Source: Flavobacterium psychrophilum | GTDB taxonomy: Bacteria > Bacteroidota > Bacteroidia > Flavobacteriales > Flavobacteriaceae | Assembly: GCA_945862065.1 (NCBI GenBank) | Contig: CAMAWT010000004.1 | Span: 62,001-126,000 of the forward strand | DNA: 64,000 nt | Reading direction: 5' to 3' | In this document: in pieces, positions 25,499 through 33,696 of the stretch | Layout of the letters: each line of letters begins with the position of its first letter | Numbering within the stretch: the stretch's first letter is position 1 | Position numbers and translations under genes: made by a program | The notes under the pieces: generated by a model | What the model saw: the letters and a program-made list of their open reading frames with translations, nothing else | What the model was told of the DNA's origin: nothing | Databases searched by the model: none

Positions 25499-25831
25499 AT
25501 GGATTTACAAGATCAATTAAAAAACCTATTTCCAGACCATATAGTTTCTGAAAAAGAGGAGTTCGTTAAAGAAACACCTCACGAATTATTTGTGCAAAAA
25601 GAACCAATGATTTGCAAATATGAAAAACGAAAAGGCAAACCAACAACGATTATTTCTGGCTATGAAGGCGAAGAAGAAGATTTTAAAATATTAGCAAAAG
25701 AAATTAAAAATAAATTGGCTGTTGGAGGCACATTTAAAGAGGGCGAAATAATTATTCAAGGTGATTTTCGAGATAGGATAATGAAAATATTACAAGACAA
25801 AGGGTTCAAAACAAAGAGAGTTGGCGGATGA
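25499..25831 (+). CDS. SUI1/YciH-type translation initiation factor
   Basis: A 110-residue protein of the eIF1/SUI1 fold. The conserved regions are KYEKRKGKPTTIISGYEG (residues 41-58), the LAVGGTFKEGEIIIQGD segment (about 75-91) and the C-terminal GFKTKRVGG. Bacterial YciH binds the 30S subunit and is linked to start-site discrimination under stress. The ATG lies 1 base after the oxygenase stop. The N-terminal 30 residues are more variable and may be partly disordered. Confidence 0.92.
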   Translation: MDLQDQLKNLFPDHIVSEKEEFVKETPHELFVQKEPMICKYEKRKGKPTTIISGYEGEEEDFKILAKEIKNKLAVGGTFKEGEIIIQGDFRDRIMKILQDKGFKTKRVGG

Positions 25832-25841
25832 ATCAATTAAT

Positions 25842-25880
25842 AATTGATAATGGATAATTAATAATTATCAATTATCAATT
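25842..25880. repeat. Palindromic spacer built from AATTGATAAT / ATTATCAATT
   Basis: AATTGATAAT at 25842-25851 pairs with ATTATCAATT at 25871-25880, and further ATAATT and ATTATC words fill the loop. It lies in the 82-base gap between the SUI1 and nucleoside phosphorylase genes. There is no coding content. Confidence 0.7.
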
Positions 25881-25913
25881 CTCATTTTTCTAATATAAAT
25901 TTACCATAAAAAA

Positions 25914-26777
25914 ATGATACAATCCTCAGAATTAATACTAAATCCAGATGGTAGTGTCTATCACCTGAATCTTAAGCCGGAACATATTGCGCAGACTATT
26001 ATTTTTGTGGGAGATCAAAACAGGGTTGAAAAAATCACAAAATGGTTTGATTCTATAGAGTTTTCAGCACAAAACCGTGAATTTAAAACACAAACAGGTA
26101 ATTATAAAGGTACCCGACTGACCGTTATTTCGACCGGAATTGGTCCTGATAATATTGATATTGTAATGAACGAATTGGATGCATTAGTCAATATTGATTT
26201 AAAAACAAGAACCATTAAACCTGAATTAACCAGTTTGAAAATTGTCCGAATTGGAACATCAGGCGCATTACAATCTGAAATTGCTGTCGATAGTTGGGTG
26301 ATGAGTAAGTACGCAATTGGCTTAGATAACATGCTTCGCTCCTATTTAATTGATGATTATTCAAATGCCGAAATGGAAAATGCCTTTATTTTGCAAACCA
26401 ATTGGGATGAAAGAAAAGGTCGTCCGTATGTAGTTTCAAGTAGTGATGTTTTAGCTGAAAAATTTGAAAGTGAAGTATTTACAAAAGGATTTACGGGTAC
26501 TTCAGGAGGGTTTTATGGCCCACAAGGTCGCGTATTAAGATTACAACTTCAAGATGCCTTACTAAATTCTAAAATGGATCAATTTGAGTTTAATGGTATT
26601 AAAATGACCAATTTAGAAATGGAAACAGCCGCTATTTATGGTTTAGGAAAGTTATTGGGACACGAATGTTTGTCATTGAATGCAATCATCGCCAACCGTG
26701 CAACAGGTACTTTCAGTAAAGACCCGTTAAAATCTGTAGATGAGTTGATTGAGTTTGTTTTAAATAGGTTAATATAA
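25914..26777 (+). CDS. Nucleoside phosphorylase (uridine phosphorylase-like)
   Basis: A 287-residue enzyme of the PNP/UDP family. It shows the phosphate- and nucleoside-binding pattern FVGDQNRVEKI near residue 31, VISTGIGPDNIDIVMNEL near 70-87, VRIGTSGALQ near 110 and TNLEMETAAIYGLG near 236 (the Glu-Met-Glu motif binding ribose). It cleaves a nucleoside with phosphate to a base and ribose-1-phosphate. Uridine is the likely substrate by resemblance, but purine use cannot be excluded by eye. It is cytoplasmic and precedes the GNAT gene by 8 bases. Confidence 0.9.
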   Translation: MIQSSELILNPDGSVYHLNLKPEHIAQTIIFVGDQNRVEKITKWFDSIEFSAQNREFKTQTGNYKGTRLTVISTGIGPDNIDIVMNELDALVNIDLKTRTIKPELTSLKIVRIGTSGALQSEIAVDSWVMSKYAIGLDNMLRSYLIDDYSNAEMENAFILQTNWDERKGRPYVVSSSDVLAEKFESEVFTKGFTGTSGGFYGPQGRVLRLQLQDALLNSKMDQFEFNGIKMTNLEMETAAIYGLGKLLGHECLSLNAIIANRATGTFSKDPLKSVDELIEFVLNRLI

Positions 26778-26785
26778 ATGGTTTA

Positions 26786-27319
26786 ATGATTTTAAAACTA
26801 GAAACCCCTCGCCTACTTTTCCGAGCGTTTGAATTATCAGATGCAGATGCCATGTTTGCCATGGATTCCAATCCAAATGTACATACCTATTTATGGCAAA
26901 ATCCATCTGTACATATTGACGAAACTATTAAATTGATTGAAATGGTTCAAAATCAATATGTTAATAACAAAATTGGACGATTTGCAACTATTTTAAAAGA
27001 AACCAATGAATTTATAGGTTGGACAGGAATTAAATTTGTTAATGACCATGTAGAAAATGGAAATACTAATTTCTATGATTATGGTTACCGATTAGATGAA
27101 AAATTTTGGAACAAAGGTTATGCCACTGAAGCCACAAAAGTATGGCTTGAATATGGTTTTAATCAAATGAATATCAATGAAATGCATTCATATACACATG
27201 CCGAAAATGGTGCTTCGAACCATGTTTTGAATAAAGTTGGTTTCCAATTTATGGAAGATTATTTTGATACTCATGGTGTTGTGTGGAAATGGTGGAAATT
27301 AAATAATAACAAAATCTAA
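26786..27319 (+). CDS. GNAT family N-acetyltransferase (RimJ/RimL type)
   Basis: A 177-residue acetyltransferase. The N terminus (LETPRLLFRAFELSDADAMFAM) is typical of the RimJ/RimL group and the acetyl-CoA-binding region is DEKFWNKGYATEATKVWLEYGF (core at about residues 110-131). The C-terminal part HAENGASNHVLNKVGF matches the conserved NxxSxxVLEKxGF pattern. It transfers an acetyl group from acetyl-CoA to an amine of an unknown acceptor. Its stop is 1 base from the next start, so it belongs to the same operon. Confidence 0.9.
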   Translation: MILKLETPRLLFRAFELSDADAMFAMDSNPNVHTYLWQNPSVHIDETIKLIEMVQNQYVNNKIGRFATILKETNEFIGWTGIKFVNDHVENGNTNFYDYGYRLDEKFWNKGYATEATKVWLEYGFNQMNINEMHSYTHAENGASNHVLNKVGFQFMEDYFDTHGVVWKWWKLNNNKI

Positions 27320-27320
27320 A

Positions 27321-28172
27321 ATGAAAACTATCCGAATTGCGGGTGTCCCCGAACATTTTAATCTTCCATGGCATTTATGTATTGAAAACAATGAATTTTC
27401 AGAATTTGGAATCAATTTACATTGGACCGATGTACCAGAAGGAACGGGTAAATTGTGTCAAATGCTTCGTGATAATGAAACAGATATTGCAGTTGTTTTA
27501 ACGGAAGGAATTGTTAAAGATATCATTTCAGGAAATCCATCCAAAATTGTTCAAGTTTATGTTGAATCGCCCTTAATTTGGGGTGTACATGTTCATGCTA
27601 ATTCAGCCTATTTTAATTTTTCAGATTTAGAAAATAAAAAAGCAGCAATTTCTAGAGTTGGTTCGGGTTCGCAATTGATGGCGTATGTGAATGCAAAAAA
27701 TAATAATTGGAAAACATCCAATTTAAATTTTGAAATTGTACATACTATTGAAGGAGCTGTTGAAGCACTTACAAATGAAACGGCTGATTATTTTATGTGG
27801 GAACGGTTCATGACAAAGCCTTTAGTTGACAAAGGAATTTTCAGAAGAATTGGCGATTGTCCTACTCCTTGGCCCTGTTTTGTTATTGTTGTAAGAGAAG
27901 ATTTTTTGAAAAAACATAAAAATGCTGTTTCACAAATTTTAGAAATCATCAATAATAAGACAATAAAATTTAAAAATATTCCTTCAATTGATGAAATTCT
28001 TGCAACTCAATTTAATCAAAAAAAAGAAGATATTCTCGATTGGTTATCCATTACTGAGTGGTCTCAAAAACAAATTTCGAAAGAAATGTTAATTAATGTA
28101 CAAAACGAATTATTTGATTTAGCAATCATCGATAAAAAAAGTACTTTTACAGCCTTAACAACTTCCATGTAG
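27321..28172 (+). CDS. Periplasmic-binding-fold protein without signal peptide
   Basis: A 283-residue protein with the type 2 solute-binding fold of the NMT1/SsuA kind (IRIAGVPEHFNLPWHLCIE, then LRDNETDIAVVLTEGIVKDI, and ISRVGSGSQLMAYVNA). It has no signal peptide or lipobox, so it should stay in the cytoplasm, unlike transporter-bound relatives. No permease or ATPase gene is adjacent. It may be an enzyme, a ligand sensor or a carrier for a thiamine- or sulfonate-like ligand. It lies between GNAT and transglutaminase-like genes with 1- and 11-base gaps. Confidence 0.8.
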   Translation: MKTIRIAGVPEHFNLPWHLCIENNEFSEFGINLHWTDVPEGTGKLCQMLRDNETDIAVVLTEGIVKDIISGNPSKIVQVYVESPLIWGVHVHANSAYFNFSDLENKKAAISRVGSGSQLMAYVNAKNNNWKTSNLNFEIVHTIEGAVEALTNETADYFMWERFMTKPLVDKGIFRRIGDCPTPWPCFVIVVREDFLKKHKNAVSQILEIINNKTIKFKNIPSIDEILATQFNQKKEDILDWLSITEWSQKQISKEMLINVQNELFDLAIIDKKSTFTALTTSM

Positions 28173-28183
28173 ATTTTAATTAC

Positions 28184-29113
28184 ATGAAAATAAATCTATC
28201 GAATATTAAAAAATTAGACGAACGATTCACGGTCAAAAGACCTTGGGATTTAATTATTTTAATTTTGATTAGTTTATTACTTACAATACCGACCTTTATT
28301 ATAGCCCATCAAAATCTTGTTAATTTAAATCTAATAATTCATTTGGATCGGATTTTATTATTTGCATTTATATTTTCGAGTTTATTTTTCATTTTATTAA
28401 AATTAAGACGCATTACTTTACTTACCGTTTTTGGTTATTTAATATTGTTGTTTTTCGGAACTATTTTTGGAAATTACGGATTCAAAACAGTTTTTAACGA
28501 TTATGAATCAATGATTTATACCATGTACAATAATCCATATCCGCAAGATATTATTCTAAAAAAACTTTTACCTTTTCCAAATAAATCAAAAATTGAAAAC
28601 GGTGTTGATTATAACAATCCAAAAGTTCGAAATTTTTCAATTATGGCAACATCCAAATATTTTAAAAAAATAAAAGGCTATGAAGAGTATCGAACCATCA
28701 TTCAGAGTTTTGCGGTTTTTAAAGAAATAAATTCAAATTGGAATTATGTGCACGATCCAAAAAACAGTGATTATATTGCAAGTGCATCAGAATCAATAAC
28801 TTATTTATCTGGTGATTGTGATGACCATTCTATTTTAATGGCGGCGTGTATTCGTTCTATTGGAGGAACTCCGAGATTGATTCATACCGACGGACATATT
28901 TATCCAGAAATATTAATTGGAAATCAATCTGATTTAGAAACCATTAATTATTTGATTAAGAATGAATTATTTTCGAAAGAAAGTAAAAATCAATCGATTC
29001 AATATCATATTGACGAAAGAAATCAAATTTGGCTCAACCTTGATTATACTGCAAAATATCCTGGAGGACCTTTTATGTCAGAAGAAATTTTAGGGATTTT
29101 AAATTTAGAATAG
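28184..29113 (+). CDS. Membrane protein with transglutaminase-like domain
   Basis: A 309-residue protein. Three hydrophobic segments at about residues 22-42, 49-70 and 76-96 anchor it in the membrane. The rest is a transglutaminase-like domain with the probable catalytic Cys in YLSGDCDDHSILMAACIR (about residue 211), His in RLIHTDGHIYPEI and Asp in WLNLDYTAKYPGG. Such domains act as proteases or peptidoglycan-linked enzymes, and the substrate here is unknown. It is the last gene of the run, followed by the convergent uracil-DNA glycosylase after 8 bases. Confidence 0.85.
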   Translation: MKINLSNIKKLDERFTVKRPWDLIILILISLLLTIPTFIIAHQNLVNLNLIIHLDRILLFAFIFSSLFFILLKLRRITLLTVFGYLILLFFGTIFGNYGFKTVFNDYESMIYTMYNNPYPQDIILKKLLPFPNKSKIENGVDYNNPKVRNFSIMATSKYFKKIKGYEEYRTIIQSFAVFKEINSNWNYVHDPKNSDYIASASESITYLSGDCDDHSILMAACIRSIGGTPRLIHTDGHIYPEILIGNQSDLETINYLIKNELFSKESKNQSIQYHIDERNQIWLNLDYTAKYPGGPFMSEEILGILNLE

Positions 29114-29121
29114 AAAAAAAG

Positions 29122-29790
29122 TCACCATTCAATTGGTTTTTTGTTTATGGAAAGCAAGAATTCGTTTGACTTACTAAAGTGCTTATTTCCAAACCATTTT
29201 CCTTGATTGGCACTTAATGGCGAAGGATGTCCAGAAGTTAAAACTAGATGTTTGGATGTATCAATATTCATCCCTTTTTTTATTGCAAAAGCCCCCCAAA
29301 GTAAAAATACAACCTGCTCTTTTTGTTCAGAAACAATCTTAACAACCGAATCAGTAAAAGTTTCCCATCCCATTCTTTGATGACTTCCCGGCTTATTTTT
29401 TTCAACAGTTAGTGTAGCATTTAATAATAAAACACCTTGTTTAGCCCAATTTTCTAAATTTCCAGATAATGGAAAAAAAACTCGCTCTAGGTCTTCATTA
29501 ATTTCTCTAAAAATATTTCGAAGTGAGGGTGGGATTTTAACGCCATCGTTTACAGAAAAACAAAGACCGTTTGCTTCTTTGTCCCCATGATAGGGGTCTT
29601 GACCAATGATGACTATTTTAACATCTTCAAAATTACAATAATTAAATGCCGAAAAAATAAGTTCTTTTGGAGGATAACAAATAGAAGTTTTATATTCAAT
29701 ATCAACTTTAGAAATCAATTGTTTAAAATACTCTTTTTCAATTTCTTTATCCAATATAGATTTCCAAGATGTCGATAATTGATTTAACAT
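29122..29790 (-). CDS. ung: Uracil-DNA glycosylase
   Basis: A 222-residue family 1 uracil-DNA glycosylase. The water-activating motif VIIGQDPYHGDKEANGLCFSV begins at about residue 61 with the catalytic Asp in GQDPYHG. The DNA-intercalating loop HPSPLSAN lies near residue 188. It removes uracil from DNA and starts base-excision repair. Size and motifs are standard. A -7-like box lies 15 bases upstream (29805-29812). It is divergent from the MutS2-like gene, so two repair genes share one intergenic region. Confidence 0.96.
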   Translation of the reverse strand: MLNQLSTSWKSILDKEIEKEYFKQLISKVDIEYKTSICYPPKELIFSAFNYCNFEDVKIVIIGQDPYHGDKEANGLCFSVNDGVKIPPSLRNIFREINEDLERVFFPLSGNLENWAKQGVLLLNATLTVEKNKPGSHQRMGWETFTDSVVKIVSEQKEQVVFLLWGAFAIKKGMNIDTSKHLVLTSGHPSPLSANQGKWFGNKHFSKSNEFLLSINKKPIEW

Positions 29791-29804
29791 ATCATAAATT
29801 TTAC

Positions 29805-29812
29805 CAAAAATA
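29805..29812 (-). promoter_or_regulatory. -7 box TATTTTTG upstream of ung
   Basis: On the minus strand TATTTTTG matches TAnnTTTG, 15 bases before the ung start. The leader would be only a few bases. Confidence 0.5.
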
Positions 29813-29845
29813 TAAAATATTAATCAATTTGGAGCTATTAGTTTG

Positions 29846-29853
29846 TAACTTTG
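29846..29853 (+). promoter_or_regulatory. -7 box TAACTTTG upstream of mutS2-like gene
   Basis: TAACTTTG fits TAnnTTTG and lies 45 bases before the ATG at 29899. A TTTG at 29828-29831 is somewhat close for a -33 element. Confidence 0.5.
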
Positions 29854-29898
29854 ATTTTTTTAAATTTCACATAAAATATAATTTTTTTATCATAATTA

Positions 29899-32070
29899 AT
29901 GATTTCAATTACCCCAAAAACACTACAAGATTTAGAATTTAATACCGTTTTACAAACCATTTCTGATGGATGTAATACAGATATTGGCAAAATTAAAGCT
30001 TTAGAAATCATTCCGTTTACAGAAGAAAATGAATTGTTGGATAATTTGACTCAAACATCAGAATATCTATCATCCTTTTCAAATAACAATGCTATTCCAA
30101 ATCATGGTTTTGATGAAGTTACAAACGAACTCAAATTTTTAGCTATAGAAGATAGTCAGCTAGAACTAAGTGGTTTTCGCAAAATTTCTTTTTTATCAGA
30201 AACTTCAAATAATTTAATTTTATTTTTAAAAAAATTCAATGAGTATTACCCAAAATTACATGACAAAGCTTCAAAAGTTGAAGTAACCAAATACATCATC
30301 CAAATTATTGAAGATGTTGTTGATAAATTTGGTGAGGTTCGAGACAATGCTTCCCCAGATTTATTGATGATTCGGAAGGATATGCAAGTGTTGCGAGGCA
30401 AAGTCAATCAAAGTTTTGGAATGGCATTGACCCATTATAACTCTTTGGGTTATTTAGATGATATTAAAGAAAGTTTTGTAGAAAACAGAAGAGTTTTAGC
30501 CGTTTTGGCCATGTATAGAAAAAAGGTAAAAGGCTCTATTCTAGGAAGTTCAAAAACAGGAAGTATAGCTTTTATTGAACCTGAATCTACTTTAAATTAT
30601 TCTAGAGAGTTAAAGAATTTAGAATATGAAGAAAAAAAAGAAATCACACGGATTTTAAAATATTTAACTGCCTCGATCCGTCCTTATCATGATTTAATTA
30701 TGCAGTATCAAACTTTTTTAAGTGATATTGATGTAATTGCTTCTAAAGCAAAATATGCCCGAAAAATAAACGGAATTTTGCCAACAATTACCAAGGAAAA
30801 GCGATTGTATTTTAGAGATGCCTACCATCCTATTTTGTATTTGACAAATAAAAATTCGAATCAAATTACGCATCCACAATCAATAGAATTAAATTCAGAA
30901 AATAGCATCATCGTAATCTCTGGACCCAATGCAGGTGGGAAAACAATTTCACTCAAAACTGTTGGCTTGTTGCAATTGATGTTACAAAGTGGGGTGTTGA
31001 TTCCAGTTCACGAACGAAGTGAAACCTTTTTATTTGATAGAATTCTTACAGACATTGGCGACAATCAATCGATTGAAAACCATTTAAGTACCTATAGTTA
31101 TCGATTAAAAAACATGAATTATTTTCTTAAAAAATGTAATTCAAAAACGTTATTTTTAATTGATGAATTTGGAACAGGCTCCGATCCAGATTTGGGAGGT
31201 GCTTTGGCTGAAGTGTTTTTAGAAGAATTTTATCATCGGGAAGCCTTTGGAATTATTACTACTCATTATACCAATTTAAAAATGTTGGCAAATGAATTGC
31301 CTAATGCTACTAATGCCAATATGTTGTTTGACGAACGAACCTTAGAACCCATGTACAAATTGCATCTCGGTCAAGCCGGAAGTTCGTTTACATTTGAAGT
31401 GGCTCAAAAAAATGGCATTCCGTACGGGTTAATTAATCGTGCCAAGAAAAAAGTAGAAGGCGACAAAGTTCGATTTGATAAAACCATTGCAACTTTGCAA
31501 AAAGAGCGTTCAAAAATGGAAAAGACTTCTCAAACATTGAAAGAAGAAGAATCCAAAGCACGTGATGAAGGAAAAAAATTGGAGCAAATCAATTTGAAAA
31601 TAAAACAAAAATTAGAAAGTTATCAGGAATTGTATGATAGCAATCAGAAAATAATTTATTTGGGTCAAAAAATTGAAGACATTTCAGAAAAATATTTTAA
31701 TTCTAAAAATAAAAAAGAACTTATTGGCGATTTTTTGAAATTAGTAGAAATTGAAAACTCCAAACGAAAAAAAGCCACAGCAAAAGAAATAACTGCAAAA
31801 GAAATAATAAAAAAAGTAGTCGCAAAAGAAGTTGAAGTGAAAGTGGAAGCCATTCGAGTAGAAAAGAAAGAGAAAAAAATAAAAGCAAGTTTGGTTGAAG
31901 AAAAGCCAAAAATGGTTTTAAAAATTGGCGATCGTGTTCGAATGTTTGACGGAAAAGCAATCGGATCTATTGATAAAATTGAAAAAAACAAAGCTATAGT
32001 AAATTATGGTGTGTTTACTTCATCTGTGAGTATTGATATTTTAGAATTTGTTGAAAGACCTAAAAAATAA
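29899..32070 (+). CDS. MutS2-family ATPase lacking the Smr domain
   Basis: A 723-residue MutS2 homologue. The N-terminal clamp region is followed by the ATPase with Walker A GPNAGGKTISLKT (about residues 342-354) and Walker B LFLIDEFGTGSDPDLGG (about 416-432). A long Lys/Glu-rich coiled coil follows (about 515-670), then a KOW-like end (KIGDRVRMFDGKAIGSI). Typical MutS2 proteins are near 780 residues and finish with a Smr nuclease domain. That domain is absent here and the frame ends normally. Full-length MutS2 acts on recombination intermediates or collided ribosomes. Without Smr this protein would need another nuclease. Its stop shares one base with the next start. Confidence 0.92.
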   Translation: MISITPKTLQDLEFNTVLQTISDGCNTDIGKIKALEIIPFTEENELLDNLTQTSEYLSSFSNNNAIPNHGFDEVTNELKFLAIEDSQLELSGFRKISFLSETSNNLILFLKKFNEYYPKLHDKASKVEVTKYIIQIIEDVVDKFGEVRDNASPDLLMIRKDMQVLRGKVNQSFGMALTHYNSLGYLDDIKESFVENRRVLAVLAMYRKKVKGSILGSSKTGSIAFIEPESTLNYSRELKNLEYEEKKEITRILKYLTASIRPYHDLIMQYQTFLSDIDVIASKAKYARKINGILPTITKEKRLYFRDAYHPILYLTNKNSNQITHPQSIELNSENSIIVISGPNAGGKTISLKTVGLLQLMLQSGVLIPVHERSETFLFDRILTDIGDNQSIENHLSTYSYRLKNMNYFLKKCNSKTLFLIDEFGTGSDPDLGGALAEVFLEEFYHREAFGIITTHYTNLKMLANELPNATNANMLFDERTLEPMYKLHLGQAGSSFTFEVAQKNGIPYGLINRAKKKVEGDKVRFDKTIATLQKERSKMEKTSQTLKEEESKARDEGKKLEQINLKIKQKLESYQELYDSNQKIIYLGQKIEDISEKYFNSKNKKELIGDFLKLVEIENSKRKKATAKEITAKEIIKKVVAKEVEVKVEAIRVEKKEKKIKASLVEEKPKMVLKIGDRVRMFDGKAIGSIDKIEKNKAIVNYGVFTSSVSIDILEFVERPKK

Positions 32071-32486
32071 TGAACAATCTACCCGAAAATAAAAAAATCA
32101 TTCTATTTGATGGCGTTTGTAATCTGTGTGATTTTTTTGTGCAGTTTATAATTAAAAATGATAGTGAAGATATTTTTAGATTTGTTTCCTTACAATCTGA
32201 TTTAGGAAAATCAATGATGTCAATTTCAAATTATAATACCGTTGCATTAGATAGTGTTGTTTTGTATAATATAGATTCAAAAATCTATAAAATTAAATCA
32301 GTTGCGGTTTTTGAAATTTTATCTGATTTAAATCGTTTTATTTTTCTTGTAAAAATTTGTGCTCTTTTCCCTGTTATATGGACTGATTTTTTTTATAAAA
32401 TTATTGCACGCTATAGGTATTTATTATTTGGAAAAAAAGATCAATGTTTGATTCCAAATCCAGATATAATTTCGAAATTTTTATAA
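32070..32486 (+). CDS. DCC family thiol-disulfide oxidoreductase-like protein
   Basis: A 138-residue protein of the DCC (DUF393) family. The name-giving motif is in ILFDGVCNLCDFFVQFII (residues 11-28), with a CxxC pair. A central hydrophobic region and KKDQCLIPNPD at the end also fit. Members are predicted thiol oxidoreductases but few have been tested. The ATG overlaps the stop of the MutS2-like gene by 1 base (TAATG), so translation is coupled. A strong terminator follows at once. Confidence 0.9.
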   Translation: MNNLPENKKIILFDGVCNLCDFFVQFIIKNDSEDIFRFVSLQSDLGKSMMSISNYNTVALDSVVLYNIDSKIYKIKSVAVFEILSDLNRFIFLVKICALFPVIWTDFFYKIIARYRYLLFGKKDQCLIPNPDIISKFL

Positions 32487-32488
32487 AA

Positions 32489-32518
32489 AAAAACTCCTTA
32501 ATTTCTTAAGGAGTTTTT
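32489..32518. terminator. Bidirectional terminator between DCC and T9SS genes
   Basis: AAAAACTCCTTAA pairs with TTAAGGAGTTTTT around a 4-base loop, with A and T tracts on both sides. It serves the plus-strand DCC gene and the convergent secreted-protein gene. Confidence 0.9.
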
Positions 32519-32539
32519 AAATTATATTATTTAAAACTA

Positions 32540-33601
32540 TTAGTTTTTGATAATTTTTTTAGTGCTAGTTCCTTGATCAGAAGAAACATTCATCATATAA
32601 ACACCTGTAGATAAATCACTAATATTAATTTGACCTTCAGTTGCGTTTAAAGTAACATTTTTAACTACTCTACCATTTAAGTCAGTCATTTCAACATTAG
32701 AAATAATTGCGCTAGTAGAATTTGAAATATTTACAACATCGTTTGCTGGGTTTGGATATACTGAGAAATCTACTGTATTTGAAGTAAATTTTGCAGATTC
32801 AAGTAACGTATCTGTAGCTGATGCTCTTGAAACTAAATTATCAAAAACAACTGATGTTGACGAAGTATTAAAAACAGTTGCAGTACTTCCAGAAAAAGCA
32901 ACAAAATCTATTTCAGCTGGGTCAAGACCAACAGCAGAACCTGTTAGTGTTAAACCGGCAGCAGCGATACCAGGTCCTTTTAATCTAATTTGTCCAGTAG
33001 TTTTATTAAAAGCAATACCTATTTTGCTACTTACATTTGCAGGCAATTGTAGACCAGGAGCTGCAGCTAGACTGTAGTTATAATTCCCAACCGGACTTCC
33101 TGATGGTGTTGAGTAAGCAGTCAAAAGTAACTCACGAGTAGAAGCATTTACACTAAAACCAGCAAGAGTTTTACTAAAAGTGGCATCATATATACTTACA
33201 CCAAATACATTTTTACTTGTTGTTGTACCAGCTCCAGGGTTGATTTCAACTTCTACTTCAATAATATTGTTTCCACTTGTTCTAGCAGCCCATACAGTTG
33301 TTAAGCCATTTTTCCATAAGAATGAACCTCCTTTATCACCATTTGGACCTGATAATTGAAGACCGTTACTAGAACTTCCACCAGTTACAATTTGTGCAAT
33401 TGATGCAGTTGCATTGGTAGAAGTTGTTGGTGCAGTACCATTTGATGAATCTAAATAAAATCCACCTTGTCCTGCAGTTGCTCCTGTAGTACTTGTAGTT
33501 ACATTACCTAATGTTAATGTATTAAAATTCTCTGATAATAGAGCTTGAGCGTTAATCGATCCTGATAATGCTAATAATCCGATAAGTAAAGTTTTTTTCA
33601 T
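32540..33601 (-). CDS. Secreted protein with type IX secretion sorting domain
   Basis: A 353-residue protein with a signal peptide (MKKTLLIGLLALSGSINAQA) and a C-terminal type A sorting domain: DFSVYPNPANDVVNIS starting near residue 278, then DLNGRVVKNV and the ending STKKIIKN. The type IX secretion system exports such proteins through the outer membrane and attaches or releases them. The middle part is rich in Ser, Thr, Gly and Ala with a jelly-roll-like look (IIEVEVEINPG, VVFDNL) and no enzyme motif I recognise. It may be a surface adhesin or carbohydrate-binding protein. A -7-like box lies 50 bases upstream. Confidence 0.88.
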   Translation of the reverse strand: MKKTLLIGLLALSGSINAQALLSENFNTLTLGNVTTSTTGATAGQGGFYLDSSNGTAPTTSTNATASIAQIVTGGSSSNGLQLSGPNGDKGGSFLWKNGLTTVWAARTSGNNIIEVEVEINPGAGTTTSKNVFGVSIYDATFSKTLAGFSVNASTRELLLTAYSTPSGSPVGNYNYSLAAAPGLQLPANVSSKIGIAFNKTTGQIRLKGPGIAAAGLTLTGSAVGLDPAEIDFVAFSGSTATVFNTSSTSVVFDNLVSRASATDTLLESAKFTSNTVDFSVYPNPANDVVNISNSTSAIISNVEMTDLNGRVVKNVTLNATEGQINISDLSTGVYMMNVSSDQGTSTKKIIKN

Positions 33602-33650
33602 AATAGTTTTTTTTGTTAAGATATAATTTTTATGTTTGTTAAATATGTGA

Positions 33651-33658
33651 CAAATATA
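33651..33658 (-). promoter_or_regulatory. -7 box TATATTTG upstream of T9SS substrate gene
   Basis: On the minus strand TATATTTG matches TAnnTTTG, 50 bases before the start at 33601. This leaves a leader of about 40 bases. Confidence 0.55.
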
Positions 33659-33696
33659 TAAAATAAATTAAATATTTTTAAATTTATTATTATTTT

